39,461 nucleotides of DNA from positions 1-39,461 of the IMG/VR virus record IMGVR_UViG_3300037507_001355; one strand, 5' to 3'. The translations under genes and the position numbers were made by a program. Shown piece after piece: positions 8,294 to 18,150 of the stretch (position 1 is the stretch's first letter; the number at the start of each line of letters is the position of its first letter). Source of the DNA: a virus. A model generated the notes under the pieces. It had not been told where the DNA came from and did no database searches. It worked only from the letters and a program-made list of their open reading frames with translations.

Positions 8294-8788
8294 ATGGCAC
8301 TCCCCAATAAAGTTTTACCCGGCTTTTCAGCCTCTCTATATTGCCAGCCGGGGGCGAATCCCACTCCTTTAACTACAGCCAACCTTAGCGTCTACGCTTC
8401 TGTTTCGGCCATTGCGGTTTCTGCTCAGCTTGTACCGGTTGAAGCGATTCCTGCTTTTGGTCAGGACGATGCGGTTGCTAATTTTGCGGTTGCTGGCTCG
8501 CGCCAGTCCGACAAGATACCGGTTCAGTCTGCGCCGACTTCCATGACTGTTGTTGCGGCCTGGAATCCAGCAGACACAAACCTTCTTTTGCTTCGCGCAG
8601 ATGCTTACAACGGTACGATTGACCGTACATTTGTAATTGCTGCGACGGACGGAACCAATTACGTCTATTACGCCTTCAATGGCCGCGTTAGTCAGTGGAC
8701 GATTGACCCAGCTCCAGGCGCAGAGGCTCAGGTTACTTTCACGATTCACCCACGAGGCAATCAATATGGCTGGTCAAACAACACTTGA
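8294..8788 (+). CDS. Major tail (tube) protein
   Basis: The 164-aa, beta-rich product lies between the tail terminator and the chaperone/tape-measure genes, the standard place of the tube protein. It is rich in Ala, Val and Thr and ends in a strand typical of the tube fold (AEAQVTFTIHPRG). A strong GAGGTGA lies 6 nt before the ATG, in keeping with high expression. It would stack as hexameric rings around the tape measure. Sequence-level recognition is modest, so position carries much of the weight. Confidence 0.75.
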   Translation: MALPNKVLPGFSASLYCQPGANPTPLTTANLSVYASVSAIAVSAQLVPVEAIPAFGQDDAVANFAVAGSRQSDKIPVQSAPTSMTVVAAWNPADTNLLLLRADAYNGTIDRTFVIAATDGTNYVYYAFNGRVSQWTIDPAPGAEAQVTFTIHPRGNQYGWSNNT

Positions 8789-8954
8789 TGAATTAGTGGC
8801 GCTGATGGCGGAATTTAGGGGTGACCTTCATGCAATGGCAAAAGGGCATCCCTTTACCTTGGAAGAGGTGGATGCCGCCCTACAGAAGGCCAGCCCCGGC
8901 GGTGCCGAAGCAGTCTGCTTGTCTGTGCTGAGGGCTCATGCAAAGAGCGAGTGA
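8766..8954 (+). CDS. Small acidic helical protein in tail cluster
   Basis: The 62-aa product begins MAGQTTLDELVALMAEF and has two predicted helices, the second around LEEVDAALQKA, like a small EF-hand- or chaperone-like bundle. It overlaps the tube gene by 23 nt and the next ORF by 17 nt. I do not recognise its family. Location between tube and chaperones suggests a role in tail assembly. A longer frame exists upstream, but it lies wholly inside the tube gene and lacks a good start. Confidence 0.55.
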   Translation: MAGQTTLDELVALMAEFRGDLHAMAKGHPFTLEEVDAALQKASPGGAEAVCLSVLRAHAKSE

Positions 8955-9159
8955 TGATTTACTGAGCTATCTCATTGCTCAAGCCCAAACCGGAGCTAAG
9001 AACTGGTTTGGGTATCCTCAACAGCGTTTGATTAACATCAATCTCTGTCACAAGATAGCAGAGGCTCATGCGCCCGACATGACTCCAGAAGAGGTTGTGA
9101 ATTACGTCATCAGGCTTAACGATCTCATTTACAAGCGGATTGTTACCAATGGAGTTTGA
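8938..9159 (+). CDS. Conserved-looking small tail-cluster protein
   Basis: The 73-aa product is helical, with QRLININLCHKIAEAHAP in the middle and no cysteine motif or membrane segment. Its ATG has GAGGG about 4 nt upstream and sits inside the previous gene. Its stop lies 11 nt inside the gp10-like gene, so it belongs to the same coupled chain. No family is recognised. A minor structural or assembly role is possible. Confidence 0.5.
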   Translation: MQRASDDLLSYLIAQAQTGAKNWFGYPQQRLININLCHKIAEAHAPDMTPEEVVNYVIRLNDLIYKRIVTNGV

Positions 9160-9616
9160 GGTAAAAGGGCTAAGGGAGCTGGAGAAAACCCTTCTGGACA
9201 TGCAGCAGGAGTTTGGTTCTACTGCGGCCAAAAGGTCTTTGGTTCCGGCTCTTAGGAAGGCAGTGATGCCTGCCAGAGATGTCATTAAATCAATTGCGCC
9301 TGTAGATACTGGTCGCATGAGAACAACGGTTCGTGCTGGCGCTAAAGTTGCATCCGGCAAAGACAAGAAGAGAAAGTATCTAAACCAAAATACGCTTGCT
9401 TTTGGTTATGTTGATGTCGGCGTTAAGTATTACGACGAGAAAGGCGAATACCGGCCTGCAACCGAAGCTCGTGAATATGGGACGGCAGACCAAGCGGCCA
9501 CACCTTTTATAAGGCGTGGTTTTCAGACTGCCATACCAAATATGTTAGAAATACTAAGACAAGATCTAGGCACTCATTTAAACAATTGGGCAGCAAAACA
9601 AAGGGCGAAAAGATGA
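9149..9616 (+). CDS. HK97 gp10-like neck/tail component
   Basis: The 155-aa product matches the HK97-gp10_like pattern (PF04883): MEFEVKGLRELEKTLLDM at the start, then IAPVDTGRMRTTVRAG near residue 55, and a C-terminal amphipathic helix after an insert rich in Lys. ATG 9149 is preferred over TTG 9140. It overlaps the preceding gene. In many HK97-like genomes gp10 comes before the tail terminator. Here it follows the tube gene, so its order is shifted. Confidence 0.8.
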   Translation: MEFEVKGLRELEKTLLDMQQEFGSTAAKRSLVPALRKAVMPARDVIKSIAPVDTGRMRTTVRAGAKVASGKDKKRKYLNQNTLAFGYVDVGVKYYDEKGEYRPATEAREYGTADQAATPFIRRGFQTAIPNMLEILRQDLGTHLNNWAAKQRAKR

Positions 9617-10074
9617 AACTACACGAACGTCTGGGCGGATTCCAGAGAAAAAAGTACAAGACAATTCAGTTTAACGGCCACGATTTAGAAGTCTATGTTC
9701 CTACTCGTAACGAGATGCAGGAACTGATGGCAAAGATGCGTAAGCCTTCAGACGAGGTTGTCGAGGCTGAGTATCAGGCGCTCTTGCAATCACTGTGGGA
9801 GTTTGCGACACCTAACGATGACGGCATAAAAGTCACTGACGATGATGTCATGGTGCAGGGCTCAAGCATGAGAACCACTGCGCGATACAAAGCCATACAA
9901 AAGATGCGCGAGATTGCAATGATTTCGCTTGTCGGGTTTAAGGAAGGCGAAGATTTATTTGCCTTGTCCTATGACGATATATCTGAAACGCTGTCCGAGG
10001 TTGATATCAAGCATCTCGTAGAGCTTGTGCAAAAGACAGTCGATCCCTCTTACGAAGAAACGAAAAAAAACTAA
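9613..10074 (+). CDS. Tail assembly chaperone G
   Basis: The 153-aa product, mostly helical and acidic, sits just before the tape measure gene, where lambda-type G proteins lie. It starts at ATG 9613 (MKLHERLGG), overlapping the gp10-like stop by 4 nt. It ends with TKKN at a run of eight A. The sequence A AAA AAC precedes the stop, in frame, and the -1 frame after it is open for 122 more codons. It would coat the tape measure during tail assembly, together with the longer G-T form. Confidence 0.8.
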   Translation: MKLHERLGGFQRKKYKTIQFNGHDLEVYVPTRNEMQELMAKMRKPSDEVVEAEYQALLQSLWEFATPNDDGIKVTDDDVMVQGSSMRTTARYKAIQKMREIAMISLVGFKEGEDLFALSYDDISETLSEVDIKHLVELVQKTVDPSYEETKKN

Positions 10075-10439
10075 CTGGGTCGCTATATCTTCAGATTAGA
10101 GCTGCTGCGATATTCAATGGTCAGCGGCCAGAAGTCTTTGATAATCTTGATGTAGCGACCGTAAGAGCGTTAGAATTGATGTGGCGCGACGGCGTAATTG
10201 GTGGCAGGCAAAACCTGATGCTGATGTCGCACATGATGGCGATCGTCTGGAATATCGGGTCTTCTTTCTCTCGTAACCCGCAGTCTAAGAAGCCTCAAGA
10301 GTTTTTCCCGCATTTGGAGGAATATTTCATACCTCCAAGCAACATGACAAGACAAGAGCGCGATTTTCTAGCATTCACTTCGCTGCCAGGATTTCGCAAA
10401 GAGTTTCTTGACATCTTAGGGGGAAACAATGGCAGGTAA
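9613..10439 (+). CDS. Tail assembly chaperone G-T fusion (-1 frameshift product)
   Basis: After the slip at 10065-10071, reading continues in the -1 frame from CTA at 10071 to TAA at 10437. It gives a fusion of about 275 aa. The T part begins LTGSLYLQIRAAAIFNG and contains a helical stretch with many Met (NLMLMSHMMAIVW) and a C-terminal QERDFLAFTSLPGF. The frame is open all the way from the slip site, with no own ATG or binding site in its first 100 nt, which favours synthesis as a fusion. The tape measure ATG lies 10 nt before its stop. In lambda the T domain recruits the tail tube protein. Confidence 0.8.
10065..10071 (+). promoter_or_regulatory. Slippery heptamer for -1 frameshift
   Basis: A AAA AAC lies in the zero frame as X XXY YYZ, immediately followed by TAA at 10072-10074. 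The eight-A run at 10063-10070 makes slippage easy. Slip of one base back leads into an open frame to 10439. This is the classical arrangement of G/GT tail chaperones. A A-AAA-AAG site is more common in E. coli phages, so efficiency here is unknown. Confidence 0.8.
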
Positions 10440-12336
10440 GATGATCGCCGGTTTACAAGTCGGCCTGGGCCTTGATAGCGCAGAGTTTAAAAAGGGCGCT
10501 GACGAAGCCAAGAAGAAAGCTCAAGAGCTAGGCCAAACGCTTGAATCTACCGGCCAGCAAACAAGGTCTTATTCGTCTGCATTGAACGATGCGGCCAATG
10601 CAAAAAAGAACTTCCAATATAACCTCAGAAATATTGGTTATCAGGTCCAAGACTTTTCTGTACAGGTTGCTTCCGGAACGTCTGCCGCTCAAGCCTTTAC
10701 TCAGCAGCTTCCGCAGCTTTTAAGTGGCTTTGGCACATTAGGGGTGGTTCTCGGAAGCCTTGCGGCTGTTGGCATTCCGTTAATTACTGTTGCATTCTCA
10801 AGCCTGACAAAAGATGTAAAGACTCTTGAGGACGCGACAAAAGACGCATCAAGTGCGGCTGCTCAATTTGTGGCCGCAAACAATAAAGCTGCGTTATCGC
10901 TAAAAGATATTGGCGAGAGTTATTACAGCGACGCCGCTCCAGCTTTAAAGGCTTTGTACCAACAGCTTTACGACATATCAAAGCTAAAGCTTACTAACGA
11001 AATCAAAGAGTTTACGAAGGCGCTGACAAATGAATACGCGCCTATCTGGAAGTTGGCGCTCCCCGAAATCTTCAAGCCTTTTATGGATTCTCCTATAGAG
11101 AAGCTATCCAAAGATCTTGGTGTTTCTCAGCAAGAAGCCAAAAAGCTATTTGAAGAGTTAAGAGCGTTTGACCAGGGCAAGCGCACGTTTGAAGAGCTGC
11201 GCGACTTTGTTTTAAGCCTTGCGCTCAACACAAAAGAAGCGACCAAGGAAGGTGCTAAGTTTAGAGAGCAGCTTCTGCAAACAATCACAACCATACAAGA
11301 AGCCCAGGCTGCAAAAAGCGAGACCCAAAAGAAAGAAGAAAGCGAGGCCGAGAAGAACGCCAAGCGCCAAGCCGAAAGAACCAAGGCATACATTGACGGG
11401 CTGGACGCTCAAATTCGCAAACTACGCGAAGGCGAAGATGCTGCGTTGCGATTTGAGGCTGCGAAATATGGTTCAGAAGCTCTGCAAAAAGCCAATGAAT
11501 TAATTGCCGCCAAGGCTGCAAAAGAGGTAGAAAAGCCTGAGTTTTTGACAGCTATTTTTGGCACAGACGAATCTAGAAAAAACTTTTTGGCCGAAGTGCA
11601 GGCTGACATTAAACAGGCCGCAAAGGATCTTGACTACGGCGCGTTATTTCCCAATGCTGATCCATTTGATAAGCCAAACTCTGTTAACAAGGGACAGTCT
11701 TATGACGAGATGCTTGCGCTTGCTAGGCGCGAGATTGAGGCATCGCTGACACCGCTAGAAATACTTGGTGAAAAGCTACAGCGAGTCGATCAGTTGCTAT
11801 CAGAGGGCTTTATCACTGAAGAGCAATACTTCAAGATTGTCAACAAATACTTTGCCGACATGAAGGGTCAGATTGATCCGATGAAGGAATTGCTCGAAGA
11901 CCTTCGTGACGGGTTTAAGAGTCTTGGCGCTGAAATCGTTGATGCGTTTATGCGCGGTAAATCAGCCGCCGAAGCCTTTAAGAATTTGGCTAAGAGTTTG
12001 TTTCAACGGTTTGCGACAAGGTCACTAAATCGGTTTATTGACTCGTTTTTGCCTGCTGGCGGCTCGTTCATGGATTTGTTTAAAGCCAGCGGTGGACCTG
12101 TCAATAGCAATCAACCTTACATTGTTGGCGAAAAGGGCCCTGAGCTGTTTGTACCCAAATCAAGCGGAACGATTGTCCCTAACAACGCGCTTGCGGCGAC
12201 AGGCGGTGGCGTTGTTTATAACATTCAGGCGATTGACGTTAAATCGTTTGAGGAACGAATTATGGGCAGTAATCGAGCGGTCTGGGCTGCGAATGCCTAC
12301 GCTCAGAAATCACTCTCACCGAGAGGTCGAGCATGA
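10429..12336 (+). CDS. Tape measure protein
   Basis: At 635 aa it is the second longest tail gene and sits after G/T. It has long helical stretches, a hydrophobic segment at about 97-126 (membrane insertion during DNA ejection is the usual idea), an Ala/Glu/Lys coiled-coil region around 300-400, and the common C-terminal GPELFVPKSSGTIVPN after a Gly-Gly-Pro turn. The family rule of about 0.15 nm per residue gives a tail of roughly 95 nm. GGGGAAA precedes the ATG. It overlaps the T frame and, by 4 nt, the next gene. Confidence 0.92.
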   Translation: MAGKMIAGLQVGLGLDSAEFKKGADEAKKKAQELGQTLESTGQQTRSYSSALNDAANAKKNFQYNLRNIGYQVQDFSVQVASGTSAAQAFTQQLPQLLSGFGTLGVVLGSLAAVGIPLITVAFSSLTKDVKTLEDATKDASSAAAQFVAANNKAALSLKDIGESYYSDAAPALKALYQQLYDISKLKLTNEIKEFTKALTNEYAPIWKLALPEIFKPFMDSPIEKLSKDLGVSQQEAKKLFEELRAFDQGKRTFEELRDFVLSLALNTKEATKEGAKFREQLLQTITTIQEAQAAKSETQKKEESEAEKNAKRQAERTKAYIDGLDAQIRKLREGEDAALRFEAAKYGSEALQKANELIAAKAAKEVEKPEFLTAIFGTDESRKNFLAEVQADIKQAAKDLDYGALFPNADPFDKPNSVNKGQSYDEMLALARREIEASLTPLEILGEKLQRVDQLLSEGFITEEQYFKIVNKYFADMKGQIDPMKELLEDLRDGFKSLGAEIVDAFMRGKSAAEAFKNLAKSLFQRFATRSLNRFIDSFLPAGGSFMDLFKASGGPVNSNQPYIVGEKGPELFVPKSSGTIVPNNALAATGGGVVYNIQAIDVKSFEERIMGSNRAVWAANAYAQKSLSPRGRA

Positions 12337-12980
12337 GCTTTCAAACAATCTTAGACATTTCTCAGTCTATTACGGTCAACAACCGCAGGATGGTCGGCCA
12401 GCAGTATTCTCGGTCAGGTCAGGTCAGAACGGCGCAGTATGTAACCGCTGTGCCTTGGGTGTTTACAGTTAAGCCTCACTCGTTCTTGTACTACCCGCAA
12501 GTGCGTGATGTCATTCAAACGATTGATAACCTGGACAGGCAGACTGCGGCAACCATTACGTTTAGCTCGACAACCCTTTCATGGTTTACCAGTTATCAAG
12601 GTGAGCTTACTAGCGGTCAGGCGGCTGCGTTAACGCTTGCCAGTGTGCCTGCTGCTAATGCCACAACAATTTCGGTGGGAAATTTACCCGCCGTTGCAAG
12701 CTCGGTCATCGTGTTTAAAGCAGGCGATTTCATTCAGCTTGGAAGCTACCCTTACAAGGTAACCGCTCAGGTTCTCAGGGGCTCAGGATCGACTGTTAAC
12801 GTGACCTTGCACAGGCCGGTCATAGGAACGCCATCAACCGGAACTCTAACGGCTGTAGGGTCTGCCTGCACGTTTTCTGTAGTCGCTGAGGTTTGTCCGA
12901 CATATACGTTAAATCCCATGACTAACGGCGCATTCGTCGATTGGGATTCTGACTTTGTCTTTAGGGAGAATGTGCAATGA
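12333..12980 (+). CDS. Distal tail protein candidate
   Basis: The 215-aa product is beta-rich and lies straight after the tape measure, where distal tail or tip adaptors occur. A mid-protein segment (FKAGDFIQLGSYPYKVTAQV) resembles the oligonucleotide-binding-like fold piece seen in minor tail proteins of environmental siphoviruses. ATG overlaps the tape measure stop by 4 nt. No enzymatic motif is seen. The exact role (Dit-like or gpM-like) is inferred from order. Confidence 0.6.
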   Translation: MSFQTILDISQSITVNNRRMVGQQYSRSGQVRTAQYVTAVPWVFTVKPHSFLYYPQVRDVIQTIDNLDRQTAATITFSSTTLSWFTSYQGELTSGQAAALTLASVPAANATTISVGNLPAVASSVIVFKAGDFIQLGSYPYKVTAQVLRGSGSTVNVTLHRPVIGTPSTGTLTAVGSACTFSVVAEVCPTYTLNPMTNGAFVDWDSDFVFRENVQ

Positions 12981-13654
12981 GTACCCCTATGACAGCGCTT
13001 AATAGCGCAAGTATTACTCACGGTGAATTTGTAAAGTTGGTGACGGCTTCTGCAACTTATACGTTTTGTAACGCGGCTGCTGCAATTACTGTAGGCGGCA
13101 ATACATTTTCTGGACTTGGGAGCCTTCTTTCTGTCGGTGCGGTCAATCGAGAGATCAAGGCTACGTCAGTCGATATGGTAATTGGACTGATAGGTATAGA
13201 CCCGACGAACGTCAACTTGGTTTTAAGCGCTGACATCAAAGGATCAACGCTTGAGGTGTGGCGCGGATTCTTTGACTCCAATTATCAAATCATCACAAGC
13301 CCGTCCACGCAGTTCTTCAAGCGCTACCAGGGAATCGTTTCTAACATCAGCCTTACCGAAGATTGGAACGAAAACATTAGAAGTAGAACTGTTACAGCTT
13401 CTATTTCTTGCACATCATTCAGGGCCATCCTGGAAAACAAGATTAGCGGCATTAGAACAAATGTAAATAGCTGGCAACAACAATACGCTTCTGATGTAAG
13501 CATGAGCCGTGTGGCTGCAATCTCTGGTCAATACTTTGACTTTGGTGCTAAACCTCAAACTGGCTCCCAGGCTTCTCCTGGTTCAGATGTAGTAAGCGGC
13601 GTTGAAAATGACAATCAAAGAGTTATCGATCAGATCGGACAAATTGGACAATGA
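12977..13654 (+). CDS. Minor tail protein
   Basis: The 225-aa product has a beta-rich N-terminal half starting MSTPMTALNSASITHGEF, a central strand pair with FKRYQGIVSNISLTED, and a helical tail ending NQRVIDQIGQIGQ. Its form resembles the gpL/DUF2163-like tip proteins that precede a hub, though I cannot confirm the family. It overlaps both neighbours by 4 nt (ATGA), so it is part of one coupled unit. The C-terminus may reach the hub protein. Confidence 0.6.
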   Translation: MSTPMTALNSASITHGEFVKLVTASATYTFCNAAAAITVGGNTFSGLGSLLSVGAVNREIKATSVDMVIGLIGIDPTNVNLVLSADIKGSTLEVWRGFFDSNYQIITSPSTQFFKRYQGIVSNISLTEDWNENIRSRTVTASISCTSFRAILENKISGIRTNVNSWQQQYASDVSMSRVAAISGQYFDFGAKPQTGSQASPGSDVVSGVENDNQRVIDQIGQIGQ

Positions 13655-14088
13655 GATACGCGACAAAATACGACATGCCTCACCTAATCGACATGATGAA
13701 AGCCTACGCAGAAGAAGCCGGAATAAAAGCACTAAAACACAACCAGAACGAAGGCCATGTCCGTTCGTTGTTTTATCAGATGCTAAAAGGGCGCGGCTTT
13801 ATTTTGGTAGACGATCAGCTCAGAGGTTTTTTGGCGGCTTATGTGACCTGCAACTTTTGGAACAGCGCTGTCAAGGAATTGCACGAAGTTGCGTGGTGGG
13901 TCATGCCGGAGTATCGGGACACATCTATTGGAGGCAGGCTTTGGCTGCGGTTCAACAAGTTAGCCCAGGACATGCTTGACCAAAAGAGAGTTCAGATTGT
14001 CTGCACGAGTCTTATGCCCAGCTCACCAGAAATTGACTACACACGATACAAATTTGCACCACTGCAAGCGACCTTCTTTCGAGAGTAG
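13651..14088 (+). CDS. GNAT-family N-acetyltransferase-like protein
   Basis: The 145-aa product has the GNAT order: an N-terminal strand and helix (MRYATKYDMPHLIDMMKAYAE), the central strand FILVDDQLRGFLAAYVT, and an acetyl-CoA-binding-like VMPEYRDTSIGGRLW at about 84-98 (R-x-x-x-x-G-G in place of Q/R-x-x-G-x-G/A). Such GNAT genes recur in tail regions of many siphoviruses, but their substrate is not known. A modification of tail proteins or of the host surface is possible. It is coupled to the previous gene by ATGA overlap. Confidence 0.75.
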   Translation: MRYATKYDMPHLIDMMKAYAEEAGIKALKHNQNEGHVRSLFYQMLKGRGFILVDDQLRGFLAAYVTCNFWNSAVKELHEVAWWVMPEYRDTSIGGRLWLRFNKLAQDMLDQKRVQIVCTSLMPSSPEIDYTRYKFAPLQATFFRE

Positions 14089-14091
14089 ATC

Positions 14092-17000
14092 ATGCCAGCA
14101 TCCATCGTTTTATCAGCCCTAGGCATTACGTTACAAGCGGGATCTATAGCTCTAGCGGCTGCGACATTTGCGATTAACTTCGCGGTGTCTTATGTGGTCA
14201 CAAGGGCTTTCGGTAGTAAGCCGTCCCAGGCTCAGGACATGGGCGCTCGGCAGCAAATGCCGCCTGCCAATAACAATTCAATCCCTGTCGTTTATGGCAG
14301 CGCATGGTTAGGCGGTACGTTTGTTGATGCCGTTCTTTCCACAGATCAAAAGACGATGTATTACGTCATTGCGATCTCTTCCATCTCTTCAGATGCGTCT
14401 GCAACCTTTACTTATGATCGCGCCAAGTTTTACTACGGTGACCGTCTTATAACATTTGACAACATAGATCAGACCAAAGTTACTTCGTTGACAGATGGCG
14501 ATAACAATCAAGACACCAAAATTAGCGGCAACCTTTACATTAGTCTTTACACCTCAACTCAAGCTGGTGTTATCACCGCTGTAAACGGTACGGCTCCCAA
14601 TGTATTTATGGGCGGCGCAGATATTCCTGCTGCCTTACGTTGGCCTTCGTCTGGTAGGCAGATGAATGGTTTGGCGTTTGCGATTGTCAAACTCAACTAC
14701 AACGCGGATGCAGGGACGACCGGTCTACAGCCAATCACGTTCTACTGCACACACTTGCCAAAAGGCGGATCAGAATGCAAGCCTGGGGATGCTTGGTATG
14801 ACTACATGACCGACGACCGTTATGGCGCGGGCATGACGGGTCTTGTGGATTCTGCCAGTGCTACAGCTCTTAATACTTACTCCGATCAGACCATCACTTA
14901 CACGCCTTCTGGCGGCGGCTCAGCGACTCAGGCTCGATACCGTATCAACGGTGTTGTAGATACGGGTAAACCAGTTTTAGACAACGTCGAGAAGATGTTG
15001 GAGTGCTCGGATTCTTGGATGTCTTATAACGCGGCTTCCGGACTTTGGTCGATCATCATTAATAAGGCAGAAAGTTCAACGTTTTCGTTTAACGACTCAA
15101 ACCTTATAGGTGAGATCAGGGTCTCTGCAATCGACATCAACCAACAGATTAATCAGATCCAAATTGAGTTTCCGTCAAAGGACAATCGAGATCAGCCGGA
15201 CATGGTCTACATGGAGACCCCTGCGATTCTGCGGTATCCCAACGAACCCGATAACAGACAAACAACAAGCCTTGAGTTTTGCAACAACTCGGTGCAGGCG
15301 CAGTATCTTGGTAACCGACGATTAAAGCAGGCAAGAGAAGATTTGATTGTCACGATCACATCTTCTTATCCAGGCATTCAGGTAGACGCTGGCGATGTTG
15401 TTGACATCACTAACGCTGATTATGGCTGGACAAATAAACTTTTCCGAGTCATGAAGGTGTCGGAGGCGACTGTTGATGACGGCAACCTGGGTGCGACATT
15501 AGAGCTTTCTGAATACAACGCCGATGTTTATGACGATGCAAGTATCACTGCATTTGCTCCTGCGCCTAACTCTAACCTTCCTTCGCCAACATTCTTTTCC
15601 GCACTGAACGCTCCTGTTCTCGGAGATCTTGCGCCTTCTGCTGCGCCTCCGACTTTCTCCGCTACCTGCACGATGCCCACTACGGGGCGCGTGACAACCG
15701 TTACTCTTTTCTATACATCTAGCGCAACGCCTTCAGCCACAGACTGGAAAGTCATGAGCACCCAGGTGTTGAGTAACGGATCTATTTTTGCAAACGGATC
15801 AACAGTAAAGTTTGAGAACTTACAGATCGCTGGCAACACTTGGTACTTTGCATTTTCAGTTGCAAACGAATCCGCGAAAAGCTCGCTATCTTCAACTAGT
15901 GCACCACTTGTGTGGTCTCCTACCGGCATGGCCGGACCTACGGGTCCTGGCGGAGCCACCGGGCCGCAGGGGCCCCAGGGACCACAAGGCAACCCTGGGC
16001 CAACTGGAGGATCTGGGCCAACCGGAAGCACTGGATTGATTGGTATAGCTTTTATTAACGCTTATCTCGTTCAATCGCAAACGGCAGCAACACCTACATT
16101 TACGACACCAACGTCTGGTTCCTCTGTTCCGCTAGGCTGGTCGTCCACCATGCCTTCACTTACGATTGGGCAAGTGCTTTGGTATCTCCAGGGCAGATAT
16201 AACGCCAATGGTGTTACGGTCGACGGAGTGCCTGCTAACTCAACAGCATGGACAGGGCCGATAGCCGCGTCGGTATTCCAAAGCATTCTGTCCGATAACT
16301 ATAACGGGCCAATTCCGCCAACATCATCTAGCTATGGAACGGCTGGTTGGTATCTTGATAAAACATCGGGCGGTCTTTACGCGTCATCCGCTTATTTGCG
16401 CGGAGAGATTGCTTCTGGCACTGGCGCGAATCGCATCACCATTAATAATTCCAACAACCTTGAGATACAGGGGTACACGACTTACGGTGGGGCGACGCCT
16501 TGGTTCTCTCTTGGGGTTTCGGGTTACGACAACACGATTCTAAAAATCAATGCGGTCAATTACCCGTTCTCAGATTCTCCCGTTGTTTTTAATGGCGGAG
16601 CTAGTGGTCAATTCACGGCGCAGATTGTCAATGGAGCAGGTTCGCCGTTAGTCAAGTGTTTGAAACTCTCCAGTTTCGTAGCCGAGGCTTTGGTTGTAGA
16701 GAAAACAAGTTCGACACTTGGTAATGCCTCAACTTTTGCGAACGCTAACGGGTATGCGATCAGGATTACCTCTGGCGGTATTGCTGCTAACACTTATTAC
16801 TTCCAGAACACATCTGCCGGTTTTACACAGATTCAAAACATTCCAAACAACACCACAACCTTTTTGAGGGGTGACGGTAGTTGGGCTGCTGGTGTAGCTG
16901 GACCTACGGGCCCACAGGGCATTCAGGGGATACAAGGGCCGCAAGGAAATACCGGGCCTACAGGTCCTGCTTCCACAGTGCCGGGTCCTACGGGTCCGCA

Positions 17001-17592
17001 GGGAGTTACGGGTCCTACGGGAGCGTCATCTACCGTTCCTGGACCTACAGGCCCGCAGGGAGCCACAGGTCCAACGGGTGCCACACCGTTGCTACCTGAT
17101 CCCTGGACAAATAGTATTGCCGTGGGTGTCGGAAAAACATCGTTGCTAAGAAGCACTCAATTTGTCGACGACTCTTGGACGTTTACCAACTCTTCTGGAG
17201 GTTATGGAACTGTTGGGTCGAATTTGACTTTATATACAAGCCTTGCTTCTCAAACCTGGACGTTCAACTCAAACGGTAACGCTTATGCCGATGCTGGCTC
17301 ATGGGTTAACTCTTCCGATAGAAACCTGAAGGAAAACATTCAGGATTACACAGGAGGTCTGCAACAGGTCTTGCAACTCCATGCCGTAAAATTTAACTAT
17401 ATTGGGCAGACTGATTTGCATTTAGGTTTTATCGCGCAAGATGTCCAGGCTGTGATACCTGAAGTGATTTCCGAGATTGAGACTCCCAAGGGAACCAGAT
17501 TGGGTTTGGCGATGCCTGAGATGATTGCGGTATTGACAAACGCAATTAAAGAGCTAGAGCAAAGGATTGCGGCTTTAGAACAAAAGCCTTAG
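14092..17592 (+). CDS. Tail tip/host specificity protein with collagen-like segments and S74 chaperone
   Basis: The 1166-aa protein starts with a hydrophobic region (about 1-45) and a J-like hub part with [15 protein letters not shown] near 64-78, running to about 480. Two Gly-X-Y collagen-like segments follow at about 611-645 and 932-1000, rich in GPTGP and GPQG. The end holds a peptidase S74 intramolecular chaperone from about 1074: [27 protein letters not shown], then a final coiled coil. In this family the chaperone trimerises the fibre and cuts itself off before the Ser-Asp. It is likely the main receptor-contacting tip. A GAGAG element precedes the ATG. Confidence 0.88.
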   Translation: MPASIVLSALGITLQAGSIALAAATFAINFAVSYVVTRAFGSKPSQAQDMGARQQMPPANNNSIPVVYGSAWLGGTFVDAVLSTDQKTMYYVIAISSISSDASATFTYDRAKFYYGDRLITFDNIDQTKVTSLTDGDNNQDTKISGNLYISLYTSTQAGVITAVNGTAPNVFMGGADIPAALRWPSSGRQMNGLAFAIVKLNYNADAGTTGLQPITFYCTHLPKGGSECKPGDAWYDYMTDDRYGAGMTGLVDSASATALNTYSDQTITYTPSGGGSATQARYRINGVVDTGKPVLDNVEKMLECSDSWMSYNAASGLWSIIINKAESSTFSFNDSNLIGEIRVSAIDINQQINQIQIEFPSKDNRDQPDMVYMETPAILRYPNEPDNRQTTSLEFCNNSVQAQYLGNRRLKQAREDLIVTITSSYPGIQVDAGDVVDITNADYGWTNKLFRVMKVSEATVDDGNLGATLELSEYNADVYDDASITAFAPAPNSNLPSPTFFSALNAPVLGDLAPSAAPPTFSATCTMPTTGRVTTVTLFYTSSATPSATDWKVMSTQVLSNGSIFANGSTVKFENLQIAGNTWYFAFSVANESAKSSLSSTSAPLVWSPTGMAGPTGPGGATGPQGPQGPQGNPGPTGGSGPTGSTGLIGIAFINAYLVQSQTAATPTFTTPTSGSSVPLGWSSTMPSLTIGQVLWYLQGRYNANGVTVDGVPANSTAWTGPIAASVFQSILSDNYNGPIPPTSSSYGTAGWYLDKTSGGLYASSAYLRGEIASGTGANRITINNSNNLEIQGYTTYGGATPWFSLGVSGYDNTILKINAVNYPFSDSPVVFNGGASGQFTAQIVNGAGSPLVKCLKLSSFVAEALVVEKTSSTLGNASTFANANGYAIRITSGGIAANTYYFQNTSAGFTQIQNIPNNTTTFLRGDGSWAAGVAGPTGPQGIQGIQGPQGNTGPTGPASTVPGPTGPQGVTGPTGASSTVPGPTGPQGATGPTGATPLLPDPWTNSIAVGVGKTSLLRSTQFVDDSWTFTNSSGGYGTVGSNLTLYTSLASQTWTFNSNGNAYADAGSWVNSSDRNLKENIQDYTGGLQQVLQLHAVKFNYIGQTDLHLGFIAQDVQAVIPEVISEIETPKGTRLGLAMPEMIAVLTNAIKELEQRIAALEQKP

Positions 17593-17618
17593 AATAAAGA
17601 AAAGACAAGATAGCCCAT

Positions 17619-17645
17619 CGTTTGCTGAGAGTGGCTTAGCGAACG
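17619..17645 (+). promoter_or_regulatory. Hairpin between tip and next fibre gene
   Basis: The arms CGTTTGCT and AGCGAACG pair with one wobble, and inner AG/CT pairs extend the stem. The stretch lies in the 75-nt gap after the tip gene. The downstream sequence lacks a clear T-tract, so a weak terminator, processing site or mRNA-stability element are all possible. GAGGG for the next gene follows about 13 nt later. Confidence 0.45.
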
Positions 17646-17667
17646 TCATTTACCGAGTGAGGGAATA

Positions 17668-18150
17668 GTGGCGATCTTTAGCAAGAATACCCTGACACAA
17701 GTCAGCGGTTTCAATAACCAGATTATTGCTGGTGAGCTTGTCTACAATCAAAAGACCTATTGGAATGTCACGCTTTCCAATGAGGACGGAACACCTAACA
17801 ATCTGACCGGCGCTACCATCACGAGTCAGATTCTCCGCAGGCAGTTGTCAAATGTACGAGATAGCCGTTACGGTTTGACTTTTGACATCGCCGACTACAC
17901 GCCAACCCCAACACCTGTAAGCCTCACGATTACTAATCAGAATCTTGCTGGCGGATCGTTTACATTGGTGATTGACGAGTCTGCGTGGTCGGTACTTTCC
18001 ACCGATGTTCAGCTAGACATCAATGCAGCTAATCCAGTTGGGTTTTCAGGGAACATCAAGATCGCAATTCCGGCTAGTGGATCAACACCGGCTCAGGATC
18101 TGATTATCTTCTTGTTGTTTCTAGTCCGTTCTGATGGGGTGACCAATTGA
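17668..18150 (+). CDS. Fibre/baseplate-associated beta-sandwich protein
   Basis: The 160-aa product starts at GTG 17668, supported by GAGGG 7-8 nt upstream. It contains an Ig-like piece: [20 protein letters not shown] at about 29-48, of the type found at the N-terminus of BppU-like upper baseplate proteins. A hydrophobic strand (LIIFLLFLV) lies close to the C-terminus. A role as an adaptor for the collagen fibre encoded next is inferred. The next gene begins within its last codons. Confidence 0.6.
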   Translation: MAIFSKNTLTQVSGFNNQIIAGELVYNQKTYWNVTLSNEDGTPNNLTGATITSQILRRQLSNVRDSRYGLTFDIADYTPTPTPVSLTITNQNLAGGSFTLVIDESAWSVLSTDVQLDINAANPVGFSGNIKIAIPASGSTPAQDLIIFLLFLVRSDGVTN

